Shown here in pieces: positions 24,456 to 38,836 of a stretch of 64,000 nt of DNA (the stretch's first letter is position 1; every line of letters begins with the position of its first letter). Under the pieces are notes generated by a model. It was not told the origin of the DNA. It saw nothing but the letters and a program-made list of their open reading frames with translations, and made no database searches. The position numbers and the translations under genes are program-made. The DNA lies in assembly GCA_013397795.1 (NCBI GenBank), contig VZTJ01001391.1, forward strand, positions 387,187 to 451,186, given 5' to 3'. Source of the stretch: Orthonyx spaldingii. Lineage: Eukaryota; Chordata; Aves; Passeriformes; Orthonychidae.

Positions 24456-27400
24456 AGAGTGTAGCTGAACACTGGACACATAAACACAGACAAAAAACTT
24501 CTATTTCTCTCCAAATCCCTAAACAACTGTCAGAGTTCTGTGGAACTGGGTATGATGACTGCTAAGCAGATAGTGCCCAAAAGTCATATATGGCACAGCA
24601 TATGCCATCTTTGTTAGGAGAAAATTAAAAAATTATACAAGATCTTAGCACTTTGAGAACTGCATAAATGCACTCTTAATTGATCTAAATCTTATTCTAA
24701 GACTTTCGTTGCTTTTAGTTTTAAACCTTCAGAATTGGACAACATTAGAGATGAAGTTAAATTACCACAAAATTTCTTTCCTGATCAGAACAATTATAAT
24801 GCACAAAGCTTCTTGTGCATGACCTAATCTGATTACTGAAGAGGAAGGGTTTGTCAGAAAAGAAAACCTGAGTTTTTCTTGATACTGATGGAATAAGTGA
24901 AGGACCTTATCTCCAAGTTTTCTCCAGGCTTCTTCTTCTATGGATAGGTTCAAGGGTGTAGTATTAGAAATTATATCCTATCAACTGGTCAAACAGATAA
25001 GACAACATTTTTATTTTTATCAGCAAACCCCTTATTGCTCATGAAAGAGTGTATCTTTCAGCACAGTTCTTCTACCACGCTATTGTTCAGATTACTAAGC
25101 TCTGTGTATATTCCTCGTCTGTTTGCCCCCCCAGGACATCCTTGAAAATGAGACATGTTGTTTTAAGGCCGCAAGGGTTTTATCCGTGTGTAAAAAATTA
25201 AATAAAATAAATTCAGAACAAATACAGCATTAATATTTTATACATATATGGCTTTAATATTGCATCAGTAGCAAATTAGAATCCAAGCCTAGATTTTCAT
25301 GTTTTGAATATTAACTGTTGAAGTTTCGTCAGTAGCCTTAGGAGGGTTTGTTGGATCTTAACGAATCATGACAGAAATTATGGTTGGTGTTCACACGAAG
25401 TGTGAAGTGTCTGTTTGAAAACTGCAATAAAGTGATGTCAGAGAAGGAAACTGTCTGCCTGATCCTTAATCAACAACAGTAAAAGCAGGCCTAGTACTGC
25501 ACGCTTACTAAACCTCCGTATACTTTCACAGAGTGCAAAAAATAGAAGTACTGGGATGCATTAGACACACCCTTGAATGATCATTACCCTGAAGGTAACA
25601 GAGATAGGACTATCTCACATACAATCTCCACTGCTTGATATAATATTGCCTCATGTATATTGGCCGGATCTTGCAGTATATTTATCACACAAGTCATCTA
25701 CAGTCCTTCAAGCATTCTCATTAAATGCACTAGGATAAGTTAGTGAATAATAATTTGCATTCAGGAACATTTGCAGGAGGAGATAGCCAAATCTATAAAT
25801 TGAGATTTGTATCTCCTGTCCAAGATATCACTCCAGTAAAACTTTTCAGTGACCATTCCTCGTCATATGACATGGAAAAAAAATGAATCAATTAGTTTGT
25901 ACATACTGATTGATGGCTGAAAATCAGCCTTTGCAAGAGTTTTGTTATACAACTTGAAATAAAATAGCTACATAAACAAATATATTTTTATAGAGAAAAA
26001 AACCTGGAAAAAATATTATTTATATTTTTCAAGAACATCCAAACTTCAATCTTACAATTATTCATAAACAGAGCATTACTAGCAAAGGCTTTGGTTCTAA
26101 ATGAAAGCTGATGGTTAAATCTCGCCAGTAGAGAAACTCTTTATCTTGTTAGGAATAAGATCAAAGACATGTATTTAAAATGCTAAACTTGGGCCTATCT
26201 TTTAATTTTTGTGGAAAAAATGTAAAAAATTATTTTGAAAAGTAATTACTGAAAGCAGTGTAGTTGTAGAAATGATTGGTGTGTCTGTGGTAATCTGGGA
26301 CAATGCAAGAAGATGAGCAAGGCAGAGTAGTTGCAGAGGGGGGAAAGTCACCCAAAAGAAAAAAGACTGCACTATTTAATATGCATCTTCTGCACATTTT
26401 TTGGTAGTTTTCCCAGTCCTTACAACGTAATATTCTGTTCTGGATTTAACATCTTGTTTTCATGGGGCAGACTGCTGAATAATCCTTGGCAGTTGTACTC
26501 TGTCCGTCTCTGGAGATCAGGGACTGAACCATGACTCAGAGAGTCACAATATAGTCCCTGATTACCCCTTGCTCCAGGAAGAAAATAAACTGCATTAGCC
26601 TTTTACCTGGTACAGATGATTTCTCCTCTCTGAACCAGACAGGCTGTGCTGGTCAGTATGTCGGGGCAAAGGTCGTAGCCAGACATTACTCACTCCCCAT
26701 GCATCTGCAAAGGAGTGGGAATAGCTGCCTTGTAGAGGCCATTCACCCTTTTGTAATGCAATCTCCACTCAGGGTAAATTGCACTGTGTAAGAGGGCACT
26801 TTAAGCTTCTCTCTAGAAGAGAGGTGTACATGACAAACTCCTTTCTTGTCCTGTATCTATAGTATGTGTTTAGGCAAATTACTTTGAAGTGTCAAAGCTG
26901 CTTATATTGATCTTTAATCCCTGATCTACTGCAGTAGACCTTGATATAACTTCCCACATCTCCTAGCCAGCTATCTTTGCAAAGTGAGGCCAATGGAGGT
27001 ATAGTATTTAGCACCTCACAAGGTTTATTCCATGTATGAACAATTGTGACATTTCTAGGGATGGCCAGCAATGATCGGAGTGCCCATTTTCCCTATATAT
27101 ATATTTTAAATGAACTATTTCTTGTGGTCAGCATATTCCTGTTTGTTTACTAGAAAAAGAAAATTAGGGCCACTAAGAAAAAAAAATTCTAGCTCATCAA
27201 GGTAAGGAAAATGGTCTCTCATCTATAAACAGGCTAGCAAGAGAAGCATGTGAAAAAGACACTGTGTATTTGCCACTTGTACTTTTGCATGCATAAATCA
27301 AGAGTAGTTTGAAAGGGAGAGAGAACATAATATCTATTGCTTTCAGTTCTGCAACATGAAAGGGAAACAGAGACCCAGTTCTTGACCAGTTCAAGTTGTG

Positions 27401-28734
27401 CCCTTTTGGTAGATTGCTGCTTGGTCCAGGAAATTGTAAAATGGGAGAGTGAAAATTCAAGGAAAGTGAAAAAAAATCATGCACTGTGTCAGCATCCGTT
27501 ATTTCTTTGAAGTTCAGTTTGTTGTCTGCTGTCATGGGACTGCCTTCAAAGAGTGCATGGAATATTTAAAAAACGAAGTGAAAAAGCAGGCAGCGCTTTC
27601 CCGTTACAGTCTGCAGATATTTTGACACTCCAAACAATAATCATGGGTTTCCCAGGTGCTTGATGTTACATAATTTGTCATGATGTCTGCTGTGAGTGCC
27701 CCTGGACTTCATGTCTTACTATCCTCCCTCTCTTTTTGTGTCACTTCAGTGGGAGTAGATGTCATCAAGGAGGTATATGGTGGTGATAATTCAGTATTTT
27801 CACAAAGAGGGATTTTCTCCAGAAAAACTGGTATTCATTCACACTAATAAATGAATGAACTCCAGTTTGGCTGAGTAGACTATTACTGAATAAGCAAAAT
27901 CATCTTGAAAAGAGGATTTCAAGCAAAATTATAAAATTGGCCTTTGTCACAAGACTGTGCAATGCAAAGGATTTTTAAAATGCTTTCTGATTATTGAGTT
28001 ACTAGGAGTACACTGAGGTTTTTTGTACATATACAAAAGGAGTAATATATTGATACAAAAAGGGAAAATACAGTGGGCTAGATATACATAAGAAATAGGG
28101 AAAGAAGAACCTCAAAAAAAAAAGAAAAGAGCTATACAAGTCTCTATTCGACACACCAGGTTCGATCATTACTCATGCAAGTGTCTCTTATTGCCTTCAG
28201 AGGAAGATTTTTGACTCACTAAGTAACAACAGAAAGATAAAGTATTCAGAAGCAACTATCCCTGAAATGCCATATATATTCTGTTTTCTACTCCTGCTTT
28301 GAGAATTAGACAATGTGGAGATCTCACTCTAAAATAAACAGTGATAGATTCCTACTTGAAGGAAATTGTAATCTGAATTAGCCATAGTAAGAAAGTAAAT
28401 GTCATGGAAAGCCTATTTTTTTTACTCCAGAAAAATCTAAAACTGTGTCTTTTCTCAGGCTGCATGTCCCTTGGCGCTGACATTGGGTGCAATGTATGCT
28501 GAGGACACTCAGCTGAAGCTTCTGACACATCCAGAATATCCCAGAAAGGACTAGCCATTGTGAAGCTAACACTTCAATAGGGAATGCCTGATATTACCCA
28601 AGCACAGGCACTTGCCACAAAAGTAGCAGTCTTGAATTTTAGCCCATCCTTACCCTAACTGAGTTTGAGACTTCCTATTCCTTGTTAATTTATTTTTCAA
28701 TAAACAAGAGTCTGAAGCAAAATATTGTTCATGT
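24456..28734. other. AT-rich desert, part 1
   Basis: No recognised repeat family or gene. GC content rises modestly around 26500-26850 without a coding frame that I can support. The 112-codon minus-strand frame at 27197-27535 has no splice context or similarity and is left unannotated. Confidence 0.5.
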
Positions 28735-28748
28735 GCACACACACACAC
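28735..28748. repeat. Short (AC)n microsatellite
   Basis: About seven AC units. Confidence 0.85.
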
Positions 28749-31700
28749 TGAGGGAGCAGGAGACTGAATGCAGGACTTCTAAGTGCATCGCAAGGGAACA
28801 AAATCGTGAACTGTTTGTCTTTCACAGATGTGATGTGAGACCAGCTGTTTTGTGCTTTCTGCTTACAATTGCCTGGCTATAGACACTTTCTGAAGTGGCC
28901 TCCTGTTGATAATAAATGGAGTGATCTCTACTCCTGTGTTCAAGCTTCTGTATTTTAGGCCTTAGTCTAGATAAACTAAGTAGCCAAGGCAGGAAGTCTG
29001 CATTTAGCTGTCTGTATGTTTGCCAAGTTCTAGGGTTTCCCTTAATAACTCCCTACTAACTCACCTCACAGTAGAGAAGTCTTTGAATTTTGAATAGAAG
29101 GAAAAATTGACTGACATTCATTTCCACTAAACAGAGCTGGGACTCTGTTGGTATGAGATTTGGAATAAGAAGCAATGATTCCAGTAAAGGACTTTGGACT
29201 AGTGTTTGTCCTGGAGTCCATGTTGCAAGTTTGACTGTATTTATATGAAACCCCTTGACTTTAAGAGGAGAAATTACTGGTTCATGAACACATTATAAAT
29301 CCCAAAAGAGTTGCATATTTACTTAATGCCCATTTTTCTGCTGTTTGTTCCACCACTAAAATCATAACCTTGCTTATAACCTCAGTAATTTCTATAATAA
29401 CCACTCATGATGCAATAAATAGAGGATTAGGACTTTGGGCTTGGAGTAATCAGTAGAAAACTACAAAAGAGTCTGTGGTTTTGCTGATGTTTCTTTTAAC
29501 AGTGGCAGGAAAAGAAAAAATAAAAGATGGGATTTATCTGTAAATAAAATGTTTTCCTAAAATTTTCCCTGAGGTTCTAATCTTCTTTAGTGTGACCCAG
29601 ACAACATCAGTAGAGCTTCAGCACATTGAAGGAAGAAACCTATTTCACACCTCCCCTAATCTTGGGGAGCTTCCTCAAAGTCCCCATACAGAATTAACAT
29701 AACCCTTTGGGCCTGAATTCTGCATCTTGCAAAATTAATGAAATCAATGGGAAATGTGTGAATGGATCTGTTTGCAAGGTCCTGGATTTAAATTAACATC
29801 GAGACACCATTTTTTACCTGCTGGCTTCTTAAGGGATATCACAGGCTTGGAACATAAGCATAGGAATGTAAGTCACAGGAACTTAACAATGTGGGATGGC
29901 TTGGCCAGTGAGACCAATCCCCCTCAACTACATTATAAGTGTGAAGCACCTACGTATAACACTATGATATATTTCCCAATTTGTCTTGGGGGAAAAAAAA
30001 TCAGATTTATTGTAAAAGTACAGAAATTACGTGATTAGGGTCCTAGCTCTAGTCAAGGGCATGCTGGCGTTTCACTTTGGTGTGAAGAGATTCTAACCAT
30101 GTACCATGCACCTGCTGCTGTAAATTTCCACAGTGCTACCATACAAAACCTATTTCTTTATTTGTGGGACACGAGAAATAAAAGAGGGACTGCTATCCCA
30201 ATTTATTGTTTTCCTCTCTTTACAGAAGAGAGGGAAACCTACCAGATCAAAATAGAAAAATATAAGTATTTCCTTTCCATTAATTCATTTTCCCTTTTGT
30301 ATGAAGTTACTTTTTAGAAGAGGCTCTGTGTTTTCACTAATATTTGGAACTGTCAGCTCAAAAGAAATAAAATGTAATGGCTATAAGTTAAAAATACTAC
30401 CTTCCAAATTATCAAGCAACATTCTTGTAATTTGCTGCAAAGTACACATAATGAAATCAGACAGCAAGAACAGAATATTTAAAATGTGTGACTAATCGAA
30501 TTCATTAAGAGATGCACATTTGGTATTTTCAGTTGGCTAGTAATACACTAAACAAACACTGCAACTGTCTATCCTGAGTTATCTACATGTACACAGTTAT
30601 ATTAAAGACAATAAACAATCCAATAGGAATATTCCCAGTCAGTATGACATACCTTTTTTGAACCTGCTAGTTTCAAAATGATAGAACTAATGACAGAACA
30701 AGTGCAGAAGCTCAGTAAATCACTTATCTTGCCTTATAGTTGCCATAGTTCCTCTTTTCTTACTTTAATGGAGGCACACTGTCTGAGAAAACATGTAGCA
30801 GAAGGATATTTTCAATGTACTGTCAGTCCTAAATTACATCTCTGTGAAAGTAGCACTAGTCATGTCATGCCATTTTACTAAGACAAGGACTCATGAGTGC
30901 ACTGCCCACAGCAGAGTCACATTTCACCTGTCCTTCTGTGGCCTGCACTATATTGACAGGATCTGTGACAAGAAGCTGAACAGATTTGTTGTTCTCAGGT
31001 TGATGGGCTTATATTTGTAGCAGTCCCATCTTCTGTTGGCAGCAGTCTGTGCCATAGATGTGGCTCTGGGAGAACACTATTATTCTCTGGTACCCCTAAG
31101 ATCATGTTACCCAGGTAATCTTCTTGTCTTTCTTCTCCTGAGCTGTTGGGACTGTTCCAGGAAAAGTAAGAGGTGCTGAATTACTATTTTTATTATTGTG
31201 CAGAACTGAAACCCAACTCCAAACCTCCTTCATTATCTCCTCAAACCTTCAAGCCTAATTGACAGCAAGTCTTTATATCTTGATTTGTTCCCATTAGAAG
31301 TCCTTGTGCCCTTGAATAAACAGGTAAGGTAATAACTTTAATTACTGCTATAATTAGGTGTATCTGAAGCACCTGTGCTTTGGCATGAGAAAAAAGGCCT
31401 AAAGCTGAACTTTCCTTTCTGCAACATTGATACGTATTTTTTCTTAATGCCATTCATTTGGCAGGTAAAGGCACCCAAAGCAGACATGGCAGCCTAAGTT
31501 TAAGAGGCAGAAAACCCATTTTTTTTGTTTGAATAGCTGCTAAATGAACTTACTACTATAAAGTAACACTTCAAGTAAAAGGCAATAAAATATATGGAAT
31601 AGCTTTAAAAAGTCAGAGCACCTTTGTGACACAGTCATTAAAGAAATCAAACAAAAAATAACTGAATCATTAATAGAATAGAGTAATAGAATAACACACC

Positions 31701-34700
31701 AGGGCATGCCTGTTGCATTTGTTTCCTTTGCATTTGCAAGATCCTATACTGTGCTAAGTATATGGCAAAAAGTATATATATGCATATGTTCAAAATTATG
31801 TGTGTAATATAAACTATGTGTGTATGGCTACAATTTTTCTTGCAACCAGTAAGTTTGGCTCTTTTATTTTCCATTTTAACCAATGATAAATAGCAAAATA
31901 CAACCATTTTTATAGCTGTGCAGTAATAAACTTAGATTTTAAAAAGGAACAGTGATTGTAGAAAACTTGAGTAAATAGATCACTTTTGACTGAAACTTTA
32001 GATACCTTTAAAATAATTTTCAAATGCTAATTGAAGTAAAAAAGCTGAGAATGCATGGTTGGCATTCATGCCATCTTCACGACAGAAAGCAAAAATAGTA
32101 GGCAATAAATTCACAGTCAGAGATAGAAAGCTTCACTTCAATAATGTTAGGAAGTTCTTCTATTAAGAAAAGCAATGAAATTCATGGTTAAGTGTCTGAA
32201 TTAATGTATCTCAGTATTTGGCACGCAAGAAAAATCAGACTGATTTTTGGAACTGCAGAGTGGAGTCAGTATCCAGGAGCCTGTATGGGCTCTATATGCA
32301 CCTACCTATACTCTGTAACTCTCTTTTCATAGTCTAGTTTTGAAAATTTGGATATTATTTTTATTCAGTTCTAACTGGTGTAGTTAATTGGAGCAACTTG
32401 GTCACAACACGTCTGACAATCACACCTCCACACTGAGAAGTCTGTGAATGTTGAAAACGGAGACTTCTTTCCACGAGAAATTGCTTTAAATAACAGTATA
32501 CTCATGTTCACTATTTCATCACAGCATGGGTTTTGAAAACAAAATTAAGTACTTTAAAAGTTGCACTTGAAGTGAAAATTTGTTAAATTGTGCAGTTTTG
32601 TTTCAGTTCTGGAACTGAAAAAGAATTTCTCAAGATATTTGGAAATATCTTACATGCAGGTGATGATCTGTAAGAGATGTGATGATTTTTAGAAAATGGT
32701 TACCTTTCTTCTAAAATGGGACATCACTTCTGTGTGTCAAGGTGGGAATTCCAAGCCAATATTCACTTTTGAAAATTGTGAACTACACGCTTTCCTAAAA
32801 TAAATATTCATTGGGAGTAGTTAGTCTAGCTACCACAGAACTGTCTGGCAGTCAAAAAGAAGGGAAGTGGTTTATGTGACTGTGATTTGGGAGAGGTAAG
32901 ACAGACACATAATAATCTCTCTGTTAAAATACATTCCACACTATGGAAGATTGAAAACCTACCATAAAGGAAGGCACAATAGGGGGATAATATGGGAGAA
33001 CTGACTTGCGATTAACCACATGGTTGTTTTTCTTTAAATAAATAGAAGACTTCTGACTCTAGTGCTGTCCAATATATACTTTCCTTGAGCATTGAATTTC
33101 CATAAAATCAGTCACTATGACCTGAAAAATAGCTGATCTGTGGGTGAGGAATATTTTCTAAAGAAATTCCTTAGGAATTTTTATTAGATGCGTAGATATA
33201 TGTAACTACAAGAGATAGAGACAAACCAGTTAAATGTCTGAACTTCAAAAAAACGTTACAGTGTTTGGAAAAGAATTAAAATCTTTTGAGGATTTAGCAA
33301 TTCTTTGATTTCATTCCCTCTCACTCAGACATCTTCATGACTGTGGGAGAGATGTGCTTAGTTCAGTTTTTACCGTTTTAAACTTGTACTTCTACTTTCA
33401 ATTGGTCATATGAGTTCCATCCATATAAGCACTTCCACAAGATGTTCATGGTCCCAACTATAGCTTGAGATTAAGTACCTTCCAAAGATGCTCATCTTTC
33501 TCCATTGACTGCAGAAGTAGTTTGGATGCCTAAATTCAGGTCAGTGACTCATTTTTAGCTGAAGTTGAGTGAAGTAAGTTTCAATGTGTCTAAGAAAATC
33601 TGTGAAAACAGATGAAGCGTAGGTTGGGATTTCTAAAGAAAAATGTTTGGAAGCTGCAAACAAGACCTCAGAAGAGCTTTTTCCCTTACTCCACTGGGTG
33701 AGAAAAGCAACACCATAAAGCATAATACAACTTAAAGTTTTTGTCTATTCGTAGAACTCCTACTCCAAATATTTCAGTGTTGTTGGGAGATAACAAGGAT
33801 GTAGAGTACATATGATATTAGTCTGAAGCAGACGACTGAATGTTTGCCAGATTTGTGCTGATATTCTTGGCAAACTCATATTCTGAAGGAAGAAGAGGGA
33901 AAAAAATCAAAAAAGTAATGTTGATGTTATTTCTTCATTCTTTCCTTCCAAAGGAAAATATTTGTTGATCAAAATTCATATTGCTTAATAGGTGCCTGTT
34001 ACTTCCTTTTCATTTTATTTGATATGCATTTCTGCCTTTAAGTTAATTTCTAAAGCAGCCCAGAACTACAACATAAATGACGGTCATCTATTAAATGCAC
34101 CACTTTTTTATTACATAAATGCTGTAAAAGGGACTGAAAGTAACAGCAGCTGCATTTCAGCAAATAGTCCGGCATGGCACTAATCACAAAACAATGCACT
34201 AAATAGCTTCTATTTTTCTCATGTAGGAGATAAATTAATATGCACCTTTGCAGCAGAGTCAGCTGGTGTGACAGTTGCTGTCCATGTAAACTTGCTGCTC
34301 AGAAAACGTATGAATAAGTTATTTCAATTGTGGTACTAAAGAATCACTCGGCTTGAGACATGCAGATAAAACATGGTCTGATCTATCATTAATCCAAGAC
34401 TGTGATACCCAATTATTTGGGATCCAATCTAGGCATTCCTGTTACTTTTCCATGCCAGAAATAGGCTGCAACAACATTTCAGTTCTCAAAGCTTGTGCCC
34501 TTTTGACTACTGCATGGCAGACTAGGGATCTGAGTGAAATGAGCAGATACTCAGTCTTGAACTCCTCTTATTTTTCCCACAGACATCCACAAGAATAAAA
34601 CAAAAGAAAATATAACCTCAACAAAATTGAGATATTAGCAAATAGTATTCTGAAATGATGAAGAGATTGACACACAGGATTTTGAATATAATACCTTCAT

Positions 34701-37700
34701 CGATTTATTCTGGTTTTTCAGAGGTGTTAAAATATGGTAGCTTAAATAATGCATTCTCAAAAATGTATTTCAAAGGCTGATATCTGCTGTATCTTTTTAA
34801 TAGCCTAAGATGCAAAAGATAAGTATCGCCCTCAGCTTGAACAATACTATTTTTCATCATTTGGGTCACCAATTTAATGTGATTTAACATTAAGCTTTCT
34901 GAATTTTGTGATCCATTGTAACAGTCTCCTTTTACAAAGAAAGGTAACTCTATCTGGCATTCACAACCCAGCATGACTCCAGCATTTTAGAAAGCAATGA
35001 CTCCTAATAGCTTTTCAACTGCAAGTAGAATACAGGCTAATTGCAACAAAGTCCCTCAGTTTAGTAAAACTTGAATCTCCTGACCGGTCAGACAAATCCA
35101 TTAGGATTTTATTGGGTCCTAAAAAGAGTTATGTGATTCCCTAGGATCCAATCCTTGTCAATCAGGCATGGTAAATTGGATTCTTGAATAGGGAAATCCC
35201 TAAGGGAGAGAAGATGTTATCTAGATCAGATGCAGTGATTTTTTGACTCTGTGCTCACTAGGTTCTGTTCTCTCTTTAGTGAACCAATAAAACCATAATA
35301 AGTATTGATTAACCCATTACTGAGCATTATCCACTGGCTTCTGCCTGACTGTATTTAAACACAACACAGTGCCTCTCTGCTGCCGTTGTACAGCTGTTTG
35401 CCTTTGCATTGGCAGCCTTGTCAAGCTCATGACAGGTTTACTTAGTTTTCAAAACATCTTCAATCATTTCATGTTCATTCGAGATGCACTATTTAAAAAA
35501 AAAAAGTCTTGAAAACAGCTATATTTCCTCTGAAAGAGCAGGGAAAGTAAATAATGATCAACATTTTTATTTCATGCTGTGTATTTGGAAGCGATTGTGT
35601 CAGCCCTTAAAAAATCAGATACTTTAAAATTAAAATGTTATACAGCATTCAGTCCTGCAGAAGGAATATTTGTCCTTAAGAATGGCATAAATTGTGGTTT
35701 TTTGATGACTTATGTAATTGTGAGCAATATATGACAGCTGTGTAGGTATCTTTCCTTTACACCCACCTGCATTCATTAGCTGTTGAATGTGTCATAACAC
35801 TCCAGACAGTGGACTACAGAATGTCTGAAGCTATAAAATTTTACTGGTGGGTGGATATGTATGATTTGCCTCAAAATGGACTGTTCATGCATGAACTTTA
35901 GTTTGCGTGGGAGCTGATCTACAGTACTTTTGAAACTTCTTACTAATCATTAGCTTTTGGAGGAGCTTTCTGAATTTCGTTCTGAGTGCTACTCAATACT
36001 TGAGAGTACAGAGATCACCTAGATAAATTAACTTTGATTACAAGGGACAAGGTCAGGACCTGAATGGACGCAGGTCGAACCGAGGCATCACAGAAAGCTC
36101 TTTTTTTTAACAGTCATATGAATCACTGAGCTTTTAGAAACTATTTTATTTTATGTTCAACACATGCAACATTTGCAAGAAGAGAGGAATATGTGCTTTG
36201 AAAAATTGATGTGTTTTTATGTCTTTTTTTGGTGTAGCTTTCAAGGCTATATGGTGTTTTGTGTTCATTACAGAATAGTCATTTGATCAAGTGATTTTCA
36301 ATACATTGTCAAAATAAATTACATTCACTTCATTAGATGTACAGGAAGTATAGCTGAAACAGGGACAAGTATTAATTTAGGACTCTGCAGAAACTGACAC
36401 TCCATCTTATGACCCTGAGGCTGTATTATTCAAGATACCCCGTGATGGAAGGAAGTCTGTCTCCATAGCAATTACCTAAATCTTTTATCAGTCATTTCTG
36501 GAAAGAAAATTAGAGCAATTGTGTCAGGATGGTCATATGGGCAGAAATTGCACACTCATTCAAACCACTTATGTCTCTGACTTTGTCCCTGCTTGATGGC
36601 TGCTTTTGTTTACTACTATGCTTTTGAAAGTTTGATTGGACATGAGCAGATGTGCCGTACTGTAACCACAAAAGGTTGTCCTTTGTTTCCTTTCCATTTC
36701 TTTTATTTTTTTTTTATTCCTAGAACTGTCACTGAATTACACTGTGTTTCTGTTTATTAAGCAAATTACTCTCTTACATCCAGAAAAGCCAGAAAAAAAT
36801 CAACTGACGTTAGTTAAAATTAACAGCAGCAAAGTTCTCATCGACATATCTTAATTATTACAGAACGTGATAGTATTTAATGGCACAGGTTAATTTGATT
36901 GAACTCTTTAAAAGTGCTTTTAAGAGCAGTACCTATTTTTATCACATTATATCAATCATATCGCACTTGTAGAATTTTATTGACTAGATAATTAGTGCAG
37001 TAATACAGGGCTAGCTAATTTTCGAAAATTAAATCTGGCAAAATTTTAGTGTCCCATTCTTTTGAAAATTGTTAAACCAAATTAAAAGGGGAAGCCTAGT
37101 GTTGAATGTGTAGGGCTGTCTCTTTAAGAAATAGAACAAAACAAAAGATGCACCCTCTTCCTCCACATTTAGATTTTTTTTCACTGTTGGTTTTTGAAAT
37201 AAGAATAAAAAGCTTAACTGTTGATCAATAATAGTTGCAGCCTACACTGAGTGGTATGAACAACAGCCTAAGCTCTCCCTTCAAGTTCCTTGTTCAGGAA
37301 AATTTACAATTAATGGCTTTCTTACAACAGCAGAGATATCCCCTTCTTCATGGCTCAGCTAGGGACCTGCCAGACTAATCTATTCCCAGTTTGCTGGCCA
37401 TGGTCCTTTACTCTATCTGTCTTAGCATATTGATTTCTGAGCTGTCTTATTGGTTCCTAACATAATTATAGCAGGAGTGGGTCTCTTAGTACAGCTAATA
37501 CATTTACACCATGGCATCTAGGGAAGCTTATTACAGCAGCATCCGGTAGCACCGCTACAGTTAAGGGTCAGTTGCCATTTCCATTATAAACCCCATTTTT
37601 CAGGGGTTTATACCTTAGCTGTTTTAATCTGTATCAGGCTAAAACTTGGCATAGGCATTGTCAGTCTGCATAAAAATTATGTTATTAAAAACACAGGTCA

Positions 37701-38319
37701 GTTAAAGCTGTTAAAAAATAGTTCTGTTGTTCACATAGATATGAAGATATTGTTAGACAGAATGTTGAAAGACTTTATTTCTCTCCTTTGACTCTCTAAA
37801 ACTGACAGTTTGCAAGCTGAAATATTTTGTTAGAAATGTAAATATTTACTTTACAATATGGATCTTCTTTAAGCATTTCAAAGAGAAAAATATCTCCATT
37901 GCATAAGGCATTGATAAAACATAATAATAAAAGTGTAATGATTCTTTTGACGCAGTATCATATCCAAAGGACAAGTGTCTGATGCAATGCCAATGAAAAT
38001 GCCGCATACAATGTATGAATAATTGTTTTTAGAATTTTAAATCAATTTAATGCTGTGAAAGGTGTCAGATTAACAACCCTGGAAACTTAAGTCCTCTATT
38101 TATCCACAGAGTGAGTCCTCTTGGGTGTGTGGAGGCAGGCAAACTGTGATTTAACTGGAAGTGAAGGACTAAAAGTAGGGGAAAGAGGATATTTCAGCCT
38201 CTCTTCTAATTCATCTCACTGCTGACATAATAAACAACCAATAAATGTATCCATTTGTGCTACTTGAGCTTACACTTTTTTTTTCTGTAAAATGGAGACC
38301 AGTCCACACTTCTCTCGAA
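28749..38319. other. AT-rich desert, part 2
   Basis: More than 9 kb in which I recognise neither retroelements nor exons. Patches of slightly higher GC occur near 30890-31150 and 35340-35450. Low-complexity runs occur near 31765-31785 (TA/TG), 35491-35504 (A) and 36700-36716 (T). The lack of visible CR1 or LTR copies contrasts with both flanks. Very old repeats may be present but unreadable by eye. Confidence 0.45.
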
Positions 38320-38836
38320 TGAGACCACTGATCCCTTCCATAAATTCTCGCCTCCCCAGTATAAGAAAGATATGGACTTACTGGAGCGAGTCCAGCACAG
38401 AGCCATGAAGATGATAAGGGACAGTAGCATTTTTCATGTGAGGAGGTGCTCTGAGAGCTGGGACTATTCAGCCTGAAAGAGAGAGGGCTCAGGGAGATCC
38501 CATCAGTATGTATAAGAACTTGATGGGAGGGAATGAAGAAAAGGGAGCCAGAGTCTTCTCAGCAGAGCCCACTGACAAGACAAGAAGCAATAACAATTTT
38601 AAATTAAAATCTGGCTGACCATAAACCACTTTTTTCACTGGGCGGTGGTCAAATAATGGAACAGGGTTTCCAGAGACATTGTGGAGCCAGAGACATTTGT
38701 AGAGATATTTAAAACACAACTAGACATGCTCCTGAGAAACCTGCTCTACAGGACCCTGACTGAGCAGAGGCGTTGAATCAGATGACCTCTGGAGAGGTTT
38801 CTTTCAACACCAAGCATTCTATGGTCTTGTGATTCT
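38320..38836 (+). mobile_element. CR1 LINE, 5'-truncated 3' region
   Basis: Blocks in order: CCAGTATAAGAAAGATATGG, CTGGAGCGAGTCCAGCACAG, TGAGAGCTGGGACTATTCAG, then GAGCCAGAGTCTTCTCAG. Further on come TGGAACAGGGTTTCCAGAGA, AGATGACCTCTGGAGAGG and the CATTCTATGG-TTGTGATTCTG terminus at about 38836. This is the C-terminal coding end plus 3' UTR of an avian CR1 in plus orientation. Stops and small indels interrupt every frame. The first 30 bases of the interval are an approximate boundary. Confidence 0.93.

Noticed and set aside
27197..27535. 112-codon minus-strand frame starting MTADNKLNF
   Set aside because: Considered as an exon because of its length, but no acceptor or donor frames it and I recognise no protein family.
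32040..32240. Possible CR1 remnant around a GTTAGGAAGTTCTTCT motif
   Set aside because: Only one short block matches. The surrounding sequence does not follow any CR1 order that I can recognise.
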